This document shows positions 1 through 5,302 of a DNA stretch of 5,302 nt, piece by piece. A model generated the notes under the pieces. It searched no databases, was not told where the DNA came from, and saw only the letters and a program-made list of their open reading frames with translations. The first letter of the stretch is position 1. Each line of letters starts with the position of its first letter. The stretch covers positions 1 to 5,302 of the forward strand of contig JAQGKN010000208.1 in the NCBI GenBank assembly GCA_028290085.1, given 5' to 3'. A program made the translations under genes and the position numbers. This DNA comes from Hyphomicrobiales bacterium (GTDB taxonomy: Bacteria > Pseudomonadota > Alphaproteobacteria > Rhizobiales > Beijerinckiaceae).

Positions 1-1461
1 CGCGACGAAAATACGCTGCGGGGTGGCGAAGGCTTGCGATGCGCCGGGTTGCATCGCCTGATCTAGGGCCAGCGTGAAATCCTGTGCGACGCGAGATCCG
101 GCATCGGGCGTGCCCTCGCTGAAAGGCATTTCGGCGCGCACTGTGCGGGTGCCGGCCACCGCGGCGCGGCGTTCCGCAGTTTCGGCAAGCCGTGCCAAGG
201 CATCGGCTTCGGACGAAATGGTTTCGACGCGCCGGGTTTGCAGGGCGAGCAGGCCGGAAATGTCGCGGTTGCGGGCGTCCTGGTCAGCGCGCAGAAGCGA
301 GACGCCGCGCAGGACCGGCATGGTGAAGCGCGCGGCGCGCCAGACATTGAGCGCGAGGCAGGCGAGCGCGATGAGGATGGCCAGCGTCCGCAGCGAACCG
401 ATGGCATCGAGATGGCCGCTGAGCCAGCCCGTGATCGGCGCCATGCGCTCGCCGCCGTTCAGATTCAGCCATTCGAGCCAGCCGGGCCCATTCGTTTGTG
501 TGAGGCCGAAGACCCAGGCCGACAGAAGGAAGAAGACGGCGAAGACGATCAGGCGCGTCTGCCCTTTGAAGCCCCAGAGGGCATGCAGAAAGGCACCGAC
601 GCGACTTGTTGCGCCCGAACTCTCCGCGAGATCGCGCACGAGATCCTTGTAATTGGCAACGGGCTCGCCCGAAAAACCGAAGGCGCGCAAGCGGCTTTCG
701 ATGCGGCCGCGATTTGCGCGTGCGTAGGCATCGACGCGCGAGCCTGGGGTCTCGTAGAGAATCGTTTCAGCCAGCTTGGCCCGACGCCCGTCGAATTCCT
801 GCAGCGCACGGCGCTCCACATCTAGGCGCAGACGCGCGTCGGCGAGTTTTTCATTCAGCTCGCGGGCGACGATGGCGGGGTCGCGGACGGCGTGAGCCGC
901 TTCGGTCGCCAGAGTGGAGTAGGCCTGGCCCGCGCCGGAGGAGAGCGCATGGTGAATTTCATTGGCGATGGCAGTGGAGGGCTCGCCCTCGCAACGTGTC
1001 GCATCGATCCGCACGACGGCGAGGCGCGACACGAAGGGGGAGGCAGCGCCAAGCTTGCGTGCGCCCTCCGCGAGGGCTTCGACGCCAGCGCAAAGACGCT
1101 CGAGCGCGGTGGTTTTACCAGCCCCCGGTTTACCGAAAAGACCAATCGTCAGTGGCCCTTGCGTGCCCGCATGTGCGGCGAGTTCAGCGACGGCGGCCAG
1201 CGGCTCGTCGCTGCCCAGCGGCTCTACGGCAGCCGACGTGTCGGGCGTATAGAAGGGCGTGGCTGCGAGCGTCGCCGTAACAAAGGTGACTTCCGTGGCA
1301 GCTGGTGGATCGATGGATAGCGGAGGCGCTACGCTGGCGGCGGGAACGGGTCCGAGCGGCCGCAGCTCGGGAGCAGCGGGCTCCGGCGTCGCATCGAAAG
1401 CCGCACCGCGTGTTTCCGTGTTGCGCAGGAAAAAATCGGTCAAGTCAGATGCTCCGCTCAT
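1..1461 (-). CDS. KAP-family-like membrane P-loop NTPase, N-terminal 487 codons (runs off left edge)
   Basis: The minus-strand frame is open from a TAA at 1558-1560 to base 1. I start it at ATG 1461-1459, although no good Shine-Dalgarno precedes it. GTG at 1497-1495 is an alternative, with AGAGGAG about 15 nt upstream. Visible order: Pro/Ala-rich, probably disordered N-terminus (residues 1-100); Walker A GKPGAGKT at 110-117 (Lys116); a segment around 149-173 resembling the conserved post-Walker-A strand and helix of KAP NTPases; coiled-coil-like 198-232; transmembrane segments at about 304-320 and 359-374; coiled-coil-like 389-436. The last residues, RIFVA, form a hydrophobic strand that could lead into Walker B just outside the window. 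In the KAP family, transmembrane helices are inserted between Walker A and Walker B, and the ATPase domain is usually cytoplasmic. The family match is inferred from this architecture. Substrate and role are unknown. Another membrane AAA-type ATPase remains possible. Confidence 0.75.
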   Translation of the reverse strand, partial: MSGASDLTDFFLRNTETRGAAFDATPEPAAPELRPLGPVPAASVAPPLSIDPPAATEVTFVTATLAATPFYTPDTSAAVEPLGSDEPLAAVAELAAHAGTQGPLTIGLFGKPGAGKTTALERLCAGVEALAEGARKLGAASPFVSRLAVVRIDATRCEGEPSTAIANEIHHALSSGAGQAYSTLATEAAHAVRDPAIVARELNEKLADARLRLDVERRALQEFDGRRAKLAETILYETPGSRVDAYARANRGRIESRLRAFGFSGEPVANYKDLVRDLAESSGATSRVGAFLHALWGFKGQTRLIVFAVFFLLSAWVFGLTQTNGPGWLEWLNLNGGERMAPITGWLSGHLDAIGSLRTLAILIALACLALNVWRAARFTMPVLRGVSLLRADQDARNRDISGLLALQTRRVETISSEADALARLAETAERRAAVAGTRTVRAEMPFSEGTPDAGSRVAQDFTLALDQAMQPGASQAFATPQRIFVA

Positions 1462-1671
1462 TCCGGGCGAGCCGCAGATTCTGCAGGCCAGCGCCACCGC
1501 CGGGGCGGGAGACTCCTCTGGCCGTGTGGCAATGGCAAGGCCCTGCGACAAAGTTTTTTAAGAAGGCTTATGTTCCACGTACGCAAAAGTACCCTGAGAG
1601 CAGGCTGGACCCCCGGGCCGCCGAGCGGTAAACAACGGGCGACTTTTCCTCGAGAGCGAGACTTCGAGCCC
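1462..1671. other. Divergent intergenic region between the NTPase gene and ettA
   Basis: These 210 bases separate two genes transcribed away from each other, so both promoters should lie here unless the NTPase starts farther upstream at GTG 1497. An ATG at 1570 is in frame with ettA and would add 34 residues. I reject it because the added residues have no counterpart in EttA proteins. No RNA gene, small ORF or riboswitch could be supported. Confidence 0.7.
1545..1574 (+). promoter_or_regulatory. Candidate sigma-70-type promoter for ettA
   Basis: GCGACA at 1545-1550 and TATGTT at 1569-1574 are separated by 18 bases. Each matches four of six positions of the TTGACA/TATAAT consensus. An AT-rich run (AGTTTTTTAA) lies between them, unusual for this GC-rich window. 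The pair ends 97 bases upstream of the ettA start codon, implying a leader of about 90 bases. This is pattern matching only, and such pairs arise by chance. Confidence 0.3.
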
Positions 1672-3324
1672 ATGGCGCGGCAGTTCATCTATCATATGCA
1701 GGGCCTCACCAAGACCTATCCGGGTGGCAAGAAGGTCCTCGAAAACATCCATCTGTCTTTCTACCCCGAGGCCAAGATCGGTGTGCTCGGCGTCAACGGC
1801 TCAGGCAAGTCGACGCTGCTCAAGATCATGGCCGGATTCGACACTGAATATACGGGCGAAGGCTGGGTCGCCGAGGGCGCGCGCGTCGGCTATCTGCCGC
1901 AGGAGCCGCAGCTCGACGAAACGCTGGACGTGCGCGGCAATGTGATGCTCGGCGTCGCCGCCAAGAAGGACATTCTCGACCGCTACAACGATCTCGCCAT
2001 GAATTATTCGGACGAGACCGCCGACCAGATGACGCAGTTGCAGGACGAGATCGAGGCACAGGGCCTCTGGGATCTCGACGCGCAAGTCGATCAGGCGATG
2101 GAAGCTTTGGGCTGCCCGCCCGACGACTGGTCGGTGGAGAAGTTGTCGGGTGGTGAACGCCGCCGCGTGGCGCTTTGCCGCCTGCTGCTCGAAAAGCCGG
2201 AACTGCTGCTGCTCGACGAACCGACAAACCATCTCGACGCCGAGACGGTGAACTGGCTCGAAGGGCATCTGCGCACCTATCCGGGCGCTATCCTGATCGT
2301 CACCCATGATCGCTACTTCCTCGACAACGTCACGGGCTGGATTCTCGAGCTCGATCGCGGACGCGGCATTCCCTACGAAGGCAATTACTCGTCCTGGCTA
2401 ACGCAGAAGCAGAAGCGCCTGACGCAGGAGGGCCGTGAAGACGAGGCCCGCCAGCGCGCGCTCGAAGCGGAAAGCGAGTGGATCGCATCCTCGCCCAAGG
2501 CCCGTCAGGCCAAGAGCAAGGCGCGTATTGCGCGCTACGAGGATCTCGTCGCCAAGCAGAACGACAAGGTGCCGTCTGCCACGCAGATCATCATCCCGGT
2601 CGCCGAGCGTCTGGGCAACAATGTGGTCGACTTCGAGCATCTGTCGAAGGGTTTCGGCGACAAGCTGCTGATCGACGATCTGTCGTTCAAGCTGCCGCCG
2701 GGCGGCATCGTCGGCGTGATCGGTCCTAACGGCGCGGGCAAGACGACGCTGTTTCGCATGATCACCGGACAGGACCAGCCGGATGCGGGTTCGATCACCA
2801 TCGGCGAATCCGTGAAGCTCGGTTATGTTGATCAGTCGCGCGACGCGCTCGACAGCAAGAAGACCGTCTGGGAAGAAGTGTCGGGTGGCTACGATATCAT
2901 CTATCTCGGCAAGCGCGAGATGAACTCACGCGGCTATTGCTCGACCTTCAACTTCAAGGGCGGCGACCAGCAGAAGAAGGTCGGAATGCTCTCGGGCGGT
3001 GAGCGCAATCGCGTTCATCTTGCCAAGATGCTGAAGACCGGCGCCAACCTGCTGCTGCTCGACGAACCGACCAACGATCTCGACGTCGACACGCTGCGTG
3101 CGCTCGAAGACGCGCTCACCGACTTCGCCGGTTGCGCCGTGATCATCAGCCATGATCGCTTCTTCCTCGACCGTATCGCGACCCACATCCTGGCCTTCGA
3201 AGGCGACAGCCATGTCGAATGGTTCGAGGGCAACTTCCAGGATTACGAGGAAGACAAGAAGCGCCGTTTGGGGATCGATTCCGTGATTCCGCATCGGTTG
3301 AAGTACAAGAAGTTCTCTCGTTAA
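1672..3324 (+). CDS. ettA: Energy-dependent translational throttle protein EttA (ABC-F ATPase)
   Basis: Complete 550-residue ABC-F protein, close to the 555 residues of E. coli EttA and, from memory, similar to it along its whole length. It has two cytoplasmic ABC domains and no membrane segment. First domain: Walker A GVNGSGKS 40-47, signature LSGGE 158-162, Walker B ending D182-E183, switch His212. Second domain: Walker A GPNGAGKT 351-358, signature LSGGE 440-444, D464-E465, His494. The linker at about 235-300, rich in Arg, Lys and Glu, is the P-site-tRNA interaction motif. EttA binds the ribosomal E site and gates entry into the elongation cycle according to ATP/ADP level. The start at 1672 ([10 protein letters not shown]) matches the family N-terminus; the AG-rich stretch GAGAGCGAG about 12 bases upstream is a weak ribosome-binding site. 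The C-terminus is basic (KYKKFSR). Transcribed alone, divergent from the NTPase gene and convergent with the FAH gene. All ATPase motifs are intact. Confidence 0.97.
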   Translation: MARQFIYHMQGLTKTYPGGKKVLENIHLSFYPEAKIGVLGVNGSGKSTLLKIMAGFDTEYTGEGWVAEGARVGYLPQEPQLDETLDVRGNVMLGVAAKKDILDRYNDLAMNYSDETADQMTQLQDEIEAQGLWDLDAQVDQAMEALGCPPDDWSVEKLSGGERRRVALCRLLLEKPELLLLDEPTNHLDAETVNWLEGHLRTYPGAILIVTHDRYFLDNVTGWILELDRGRGIPYEGNYSSWLTQKQKRLTQEGREDEARQRALEAESEWIASSPKARQAKSKARIARYEDLVAKQNDKVPSATQIIIPVAERLGNNVVDFEHLSKGFGDKLLIDDLSFKLPPGGIVGVIGPNGAGKTTLFRMITGQDQPDAGSITIGESVKLGYVDQSRDALDSKKTVWEEVSGGYDIIYLGKREMNSRGYCSTFNFKGGDQQKKVGMLSGGERNRVHLAKMLKTGANLLLLDEPTNDLDVDTLRALEDALTDFAGCAVIISHDRFFLDRIATHILAFEGDSHVEWFEGNFQDYEEDKKRRLGIDSVIPHRLKYKKFSR

Positions 3325-3335
3325 GGGGACTTCTA

Positions 3336-3460
3336 CCCTTCTCCCATTGGGAGAAGGTGGCTGTGAAACGGCCGGATGAGGGGTTTCTCTTTCTCAGAAC
3401 AGAGATCGTAACCCCTCATCGGTCAGCTCCGCTGACAGCTTCTCCCACCGGGAGAAGCTG
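3336..3460. repeat. Composite palindromic intergenic repeat with two flanking GGGAGAAG hairpins
   Basis: The element is a chain of inverted repeats. The left hairpin has CCTTCTCCC at 3337-3345 pairing with GGGAGAAGG at 3349-3357 across a 3-base loop. A central stem has GATGAGGGGTT at 3375-3385 pairing with AACCCCTCATC at 3410-3420 across 24 bases. A 6-bp hairpin pairs 3422-3427 with 3431-3436. The right hairpin has CAGCTTCTCCC at 3436-3446 pairing with GGGAGAAGCTG at 3450-3460. The left and right hairpins share the TTCTCCC/GGGAGAA core, giving the whole element near mirror symmetry. From memory this resembles mosaic palindromic elements (RIME-like) scattered between genes in Hyphomicrobiales. 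It starts 11 bases after the ettA stop. It could act as an mRNA 3' stabiliser or weak terminator, but no T-tract follows either hairpin. Confidence 0.85.
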
Positions 3461-3490
3461 GGCGGCGTTGGCTTCATGCAAACAGAGCAG

Positions 3491-3576
3491 GCCGTCATTG
3501 CGAGGAGCGAAGCGACGCGGTAATCGACAAGTCACGCGACCGCACTGGATTGCTTCGCTCCGCTCGCAATGACGGC
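3491..3576. repeat. Long inverted repeat, CATTGCGAG/CTCGCAATG type
   Basis: The outer arms GCCGTCATTGCGAG (3491-3504) and CTCGCAATGACGGC (3563-3576) pair perfectly over 14 bp. GAGCGAAGC (3505-3513) then pairs with GCTTCGCTC (3552-3560), leaving a 2-base bulge at 3561-3562. The inner 38 bases (3514-3551) are largely unpaired. I recognise this, from memory, as a very common dispersed repeat of Bradyrhizobium-related genomes. The right half keeps the usual CTGGATTGCTTCGCT stretch, while the left half has diverged after position 3515, suggesting an older copy. It lies 47 bases beyond the FAH gene stop on that gene's strand and could fold in the 3' end of its transcript or of an ettA read-through transcript. 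Confidence 0.88.
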
Positions 3577-3623
3577 AACTGATCGCGTTCCTTCCCTACC
3601 GGGAGCAAAGGACCGCTCAATCC

Positions 3624-4415
3624 TCACACGATCTTTACCGACATATCTGGCAGCTTCTCGATCGAGCACACCAGCACGTCGCCCTTGACCACGGGGCCGA
3701 CGTTTTCAGGCGTCCCTGAATAGATGATGTCGCCCGCTTTCAGTTCAAAAGCCTCCGACAGTTTCGAGATCTGCTCGGCGACGCTCCAGAGCATGAAGGA
3801 GAGATCGGCCTTCTGTTTCACCTGTCCGTTGACAGTGAGCGTGATGGCGCCCTTCGTGAAGTGGCCTACCTTGTCGACGGGGTGAATGGGGCCGAGCGGG
3901 GCGGACATGTCGAAGCTCTTGCCGATTTCCCAGGGCTTTTTCTCGTCACCCATCGCGCGCTGCAGGTCGCGGCGTGTCATGTCGAGGCCCACCGCGTAGC
4001 CGTAGACATGCTCCAGCGCGGTTTCGATGGGGATGTTTCTCCCACCCGATTTCAGCGCCGCGACCAGTTCGACCTCGTAGTGATAATTCTTGGTGAGGGA
4101 CGGGTAGGGGTGGTCGGCCACCTCGCCGATCTTCACGTTCTGGATCGCGTCGGTCGGCTTCTGGAAAAAGAACGGTGGCTCGCGCGTGGGGTCGGAGCCC
4201 ATTTCGCGGGAATGGGCGGCGTAGTTGCGCCCGATGCAATAGATGCGGCGGACCGGGAACACATCGGTCGATCCAACAATCGGAATGGTGGTGACGCTCA
4301 CCGGGAAAATGGATTTGGGGCCAGCCTGCGCCTGCGCGGGGGCGACGCCTGCAGCGGCGGCCATAAGGCCTGCACCACCGGCGACCCTCATCAGATCTCG
4401 TCTCGAGCTCGTCAT
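3624..4415 (-). CDS. FAH-superfamily hydrolase/decarboxylase with predicted Tat signal peptide
   Basis: Complete 263-residue protein with a single FAH fold (COG0179 type). It resembles mammalian FAHD1 (acylpyruvase/oxaloacetate decarboxylase) and bacterial fumarylpyruvate hydrolases, which act on the C-C bond of 2-oxo acids with Mg2+ or Mn2+. Visible motifs: NYAAHSREM with His68 and Glu71 matching the FAHD1 catalytic dyad; metal ligands Glu114 and Glu116 in YEVEL and Asp145 in GLDMTRRD; Lys166 in GKSFD; and SGTP at 233-236. The N-terminus has SRRDLM at 4-9, a hydrophobic stretch at about 11-25 and a PAQAQA cleavage-like region, as in a twin-arginine signal, so the enzyme is probably periplasmic. 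GGGAGGA (minus strand, 4430-4424) lies 8 bases before ATG 4415 and fixes the start. Monocistronic, divergent from the ModA-like gene. The exact substrate cannot be read from sequence. Confidence 0.92.
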   Translation of the reverse strand: MTSSRRDLMRVAGGAGLMAAAAGVAPAQAQAGPKSIFPVSVTTIPIVGSTDVFPVRRIYCIGRNYAAHSREMGSDPTREPPFFFQKPTDAIQNVKIGEVADHPYPSLTKNYHYEVELVAALKSGGRNIPIETALEHVYGYAVGLDMTRRDLQRAMGDEKKPWEIGKSFDMSAPLGPIHPVDKVGHFTKGAITLTVNGQVKQKADLSFMLWSVAEQISKLSEAFELKAGDIIYSGTPENVGPVVKGDVLVCSIEKLPDMSVKIV

Positions 4416-4438
4416 GTCACTCGTCCTCCCAGGTCGAA

Positions 4439-4454
4439 GCTTCGTGGCTTCGTG
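4439..4454. repeat. Two tandem copies of an 8-bp repeat (GCTTCGTG)
   Basis: GCTTCGTG occurs twice with no gap, at 4439-4446 and 4447-4454 (CACGAAGC on the minus strand). The pair sits just downstream of the candidate -10 of the FAH promoter and 24 bases upstream of its start codon, near the expected transcription start. It could be a direct-repeat operator half-site pair or a chance slippage duplication. No regulator family is indicated. Confidence 0.45.
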
Positions 4455-4459
4455 CCGGA

Positions 4460-4488
4460 ATTGGGTAGCCGCTGCGCACCGATGTCAA
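4460..4488 (-). promoter_or_regulatory. Candidate promoter for the FAH-family gene
   Basis: On the minus strand TTGACA (4488-4483) is a perfect -35 hexamer, and with the preceding C it also reads CTTGAC, the alphaproteobacterial form. At 17 bases spacing the -10 position holds CCCAAT (4465-4460), which matches only the last three bases of TATAAT. At 15 bases spacing it holds TACCCA. The site is 44 bases upstream of the FAH start codon. The -35 is convincing and the -10 is weak, which would fit an activator-dependent or weak promoter. Confidence 0.4.
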
Positions 4489-4528
4489 GAAAATCGCCGG
4501 CGTCTAAGACGAAGGTTCATAAAGCTTG

Positions 4529-4576
4529 TGGTCCTTTCATCCTCTGGCAAGATCGGAGGCGCAGAACAAAGGACCA
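4529..4576 (+). promoter_or_regulatory. 9-bp inverted repeat upstream of the ModA-like gene
   Basis: TGGTCCTTT (4529-4537) and AAAGGACCA (4568-4576) are perfect inverted copies separated by 30 bases. Inside the loop CCTC (4541-4544) can pair with GAGG (4556-4559). The right arm ends 16 bases before the ATG at 4593 and 6 bases before the AGGA ribosome-binding site, so the structure could be a leader hairpin affecting translation or an operator with spaced half-sites. It does not match the TATA-rich ModE-box consensus. Confidence 0.45.
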
Positions 4577-4592
4577 AACCTCAGGAAACGCC

Positions 4593-5302
4593 ATGACCCT
4601 CGTCCGAAACGCCTTTGCCGTTGCCGCCGCCTTTGCGGCAAGCACCTTCTGCGCGTCCGCGAATGCGGAGGAGGTTCGCGTCTTCGCTGCTGGCGCGGTG
4701 CAGGGTTCCATCTCGCAGATCGTCACCGCCTTCGAAAAGGAGACGGGTAACAAGGTGATCGCCACCTACGGCACCGCCGGGGCCGTGGAGACCAAGATTG
4801 CGGCTGGCGAGCCGGCGGATATCGCCTTGTCCTCTTTAAAGGGACTACATGGGCTGGCCGACGACGGCAAGGTGGCGTCCGATTACCCGAAGGTCGTGGG
4901 GCGTGTGCGCATTGCAGTCGCCGTGAAAACGGGCAGCAAGAAGCCCGATATTTCCAAGCCCGAAAAGCTCAGGGCTGTCCTGCTCTCCACGCCGTCCTTT
5001 GGCTACGCGGACCCGGCCAGCGGCGCCACCACGGGTATCTTCTTTGCCAAGGTACTCAATGAGCTCGGCATCACCGACGAGGTGAAATCCAAGGCCGTGC
5101 TGCGAAAGGGCGGCCTTGAGGTCATGAAGGAGGTCGTCAACGGCACCGTGGCGATGGGGTTTGGCCAGGCGAGCGAGATCGTGCCTGTCCCCGGCGTCGA
5201 AATCGCGGGATTTATGCCCGACACGATGCAGCTGACGGGTGTCTACGCCGCGTCTCTCACCAAGGCTGGCGCAAAGAGCGCAGCAGCAAAGGATCTGTTC
5301 GC
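4593..5302 (+). CDS. ModA-like periplasmic substrate-binding protein, N-terminal 236 codons (runs off right edge)
   Basis: The frame opens at ATG 4593, with AGGA at 4583-4586 six bases upstream, and stays open to the window end. Residues 1-25 form a Sec signal peptide: Arg5, a hydrophobic core, and an A-N-A site giving mature EEVRVFAAG. The rest fits the molybdate-binding-protein fold (COG0725). It shows the first strand VFAAGAV at 30-36, FEKETGNKV 47-55, YGTAGAV 59-65, IAAGEPADIALSS 69-81, a hinge strand near 106-111, and the second-lobe segment GYADPASGATTG 137-148. In ABC importers such proteins capture ligand in the periplasm for a ModBC-type permease; no permease or ATPase gene is visible here. 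The serines that hold molybdate in ModA (AAASL and ASG/SSG motifs) are replaced by AAGAV and TAG, so the ligand may differ. Family fold is confident; ligand is not. About 20-30 residues are probably missing at the C-terminus. Confidence 0.88.
   Translation, partial: MTLVRNAFAVAAAFAASTFCASANAEEVRVFAAGAVQGSISQIVTAFEKETGNKVIATYGTAGAVETKIAAGEPADIALSSLKGLHGLADDGKVASDYPKVVGRVRIAVAVKTGSKKPDISKPEKLRAVLLSTPSFGYADPASGATTGIFFAKVLNELGITDEVKSKAVLRKGGLEVMKEVVNGTVAMGFGQASEIVPVPGVEIAGFMPDTMQLTGVYAASLTKAGAKSAAAKDLF

Noticed and set aside
74..1320. Several overlapping plus-strand open frames (for example 74-652, 238-825, 606-1280 and 892-1320)
   Set aside because: They lie opposite the continuous minus-strand NTPase frame, have low-complexity Arg/Ala-rich translations and no recognisable motifs. 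They are antisense shadows of GC-rich coding sequence.
1585..1615. TPP-riboswitch-like CTGAGA motif in the ettA leader
   Set aside because: Only the short ACCCTGAGAG string fits. The remaining conserved elements and pairing of the aptamer are absent, and ettA is not a thiamine gene.
1570..1671. N-terminal extension of EttA from ATG 1570
   Set aside because: The 34 extra residues match nothing in EttA, while [10 protein letters not shown] at 1672 aligns with the family start. The upstream ATG also overlaps the candidate -10 region.
3336..3460. Rho-independent terminator for ettA
   Set aside because: The hairpins are strong but no run of T follows any of them on either strand, so I annotate a repeat and not a terminator.
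3219..3572. Plus-strand open frame of 117 codons spanning the ettA 3' end and the intergenic gap
   Set aside because: It begins inside ettA in another frame and then reads through the palindromic repeats. No ribosome-binding site or protein-like composition supports it.
4416..4592. ModE operator upstream of the ModA-like gene
   Set aside because: No TATA-rich inverted repeat of the ModE-box type is present; the only inverted repeat is GC-containing TGGTCCTTT.
1..5302. CRISPR arrays, tRNA/rRNA genes, transposase genes or phage genes
   Set aside because: No regularly spaced repeats, RNA-gene signatures or transposase/integrase motifs were seen on either strand.

Overview
The window looks like a chromosomal stretch from a GC-rich alphaproteobacterium, most likely a member of the Hyphomicrobiales and perhaps near Bradyrhizobium/Nitrobacteraceae. 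The codon bias and the alphaproteobacterial-type EttA point that way. So do two intergenic palindromic repeats that I recognise from memory as common in those genomes. This taxonomic call is inference; no database was searched.

Layout, left to right. (1) Bases 1-1461, minus strand: the N-terminal 487 codons of a large membrane-anchored P-loop NTPase that best fits the KAP family. It runs off the left edge. (2) Bases 1462-1671: a divergent intergenic region. (3) Bases 1672-3324, plus strand: a complete ettA, encoding the ABC-F translational throttle ATPase. (4) Bases 3325-3623: a convergent intergenic region filled by two unrelated palindromic repeats (3336-3460 and 3491-3576), with no gene. 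(5) Bases 3624-4415, minus strand: a fumarylacetoacetate hydrolase (FAH)-superfamily enzyme with intact catalytic residues and a predicted Tat signal peptide, which is unusual for this normally cytoplasmic family. (6) Bases 4416-4592: a second divergent intergenic region with a promoter-like hexamer, an 8-bp tandem repeat and a 9-bp inverted repeat. (7) Bases 4593-5302, plus strand: the N-terminal 236 codons of a ModA-like periplasmic substrate-binding protein, cut by the right edge.

Each gene appears to be its own transcription unit: the strands alternate (-, +, -, +) and no two genes are co-oriented neighbours. I see no operon and no evident defence or mobile system. The one regulatory pairing the layout suggests is the divergent FAH/ModA-like pair, whose products are both predicted to be exported. 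The most notable points are the exported FAH enzyme, the non-canonical ligand pocket of the ModA-like protein, and the truncated KAP-type NTPase.
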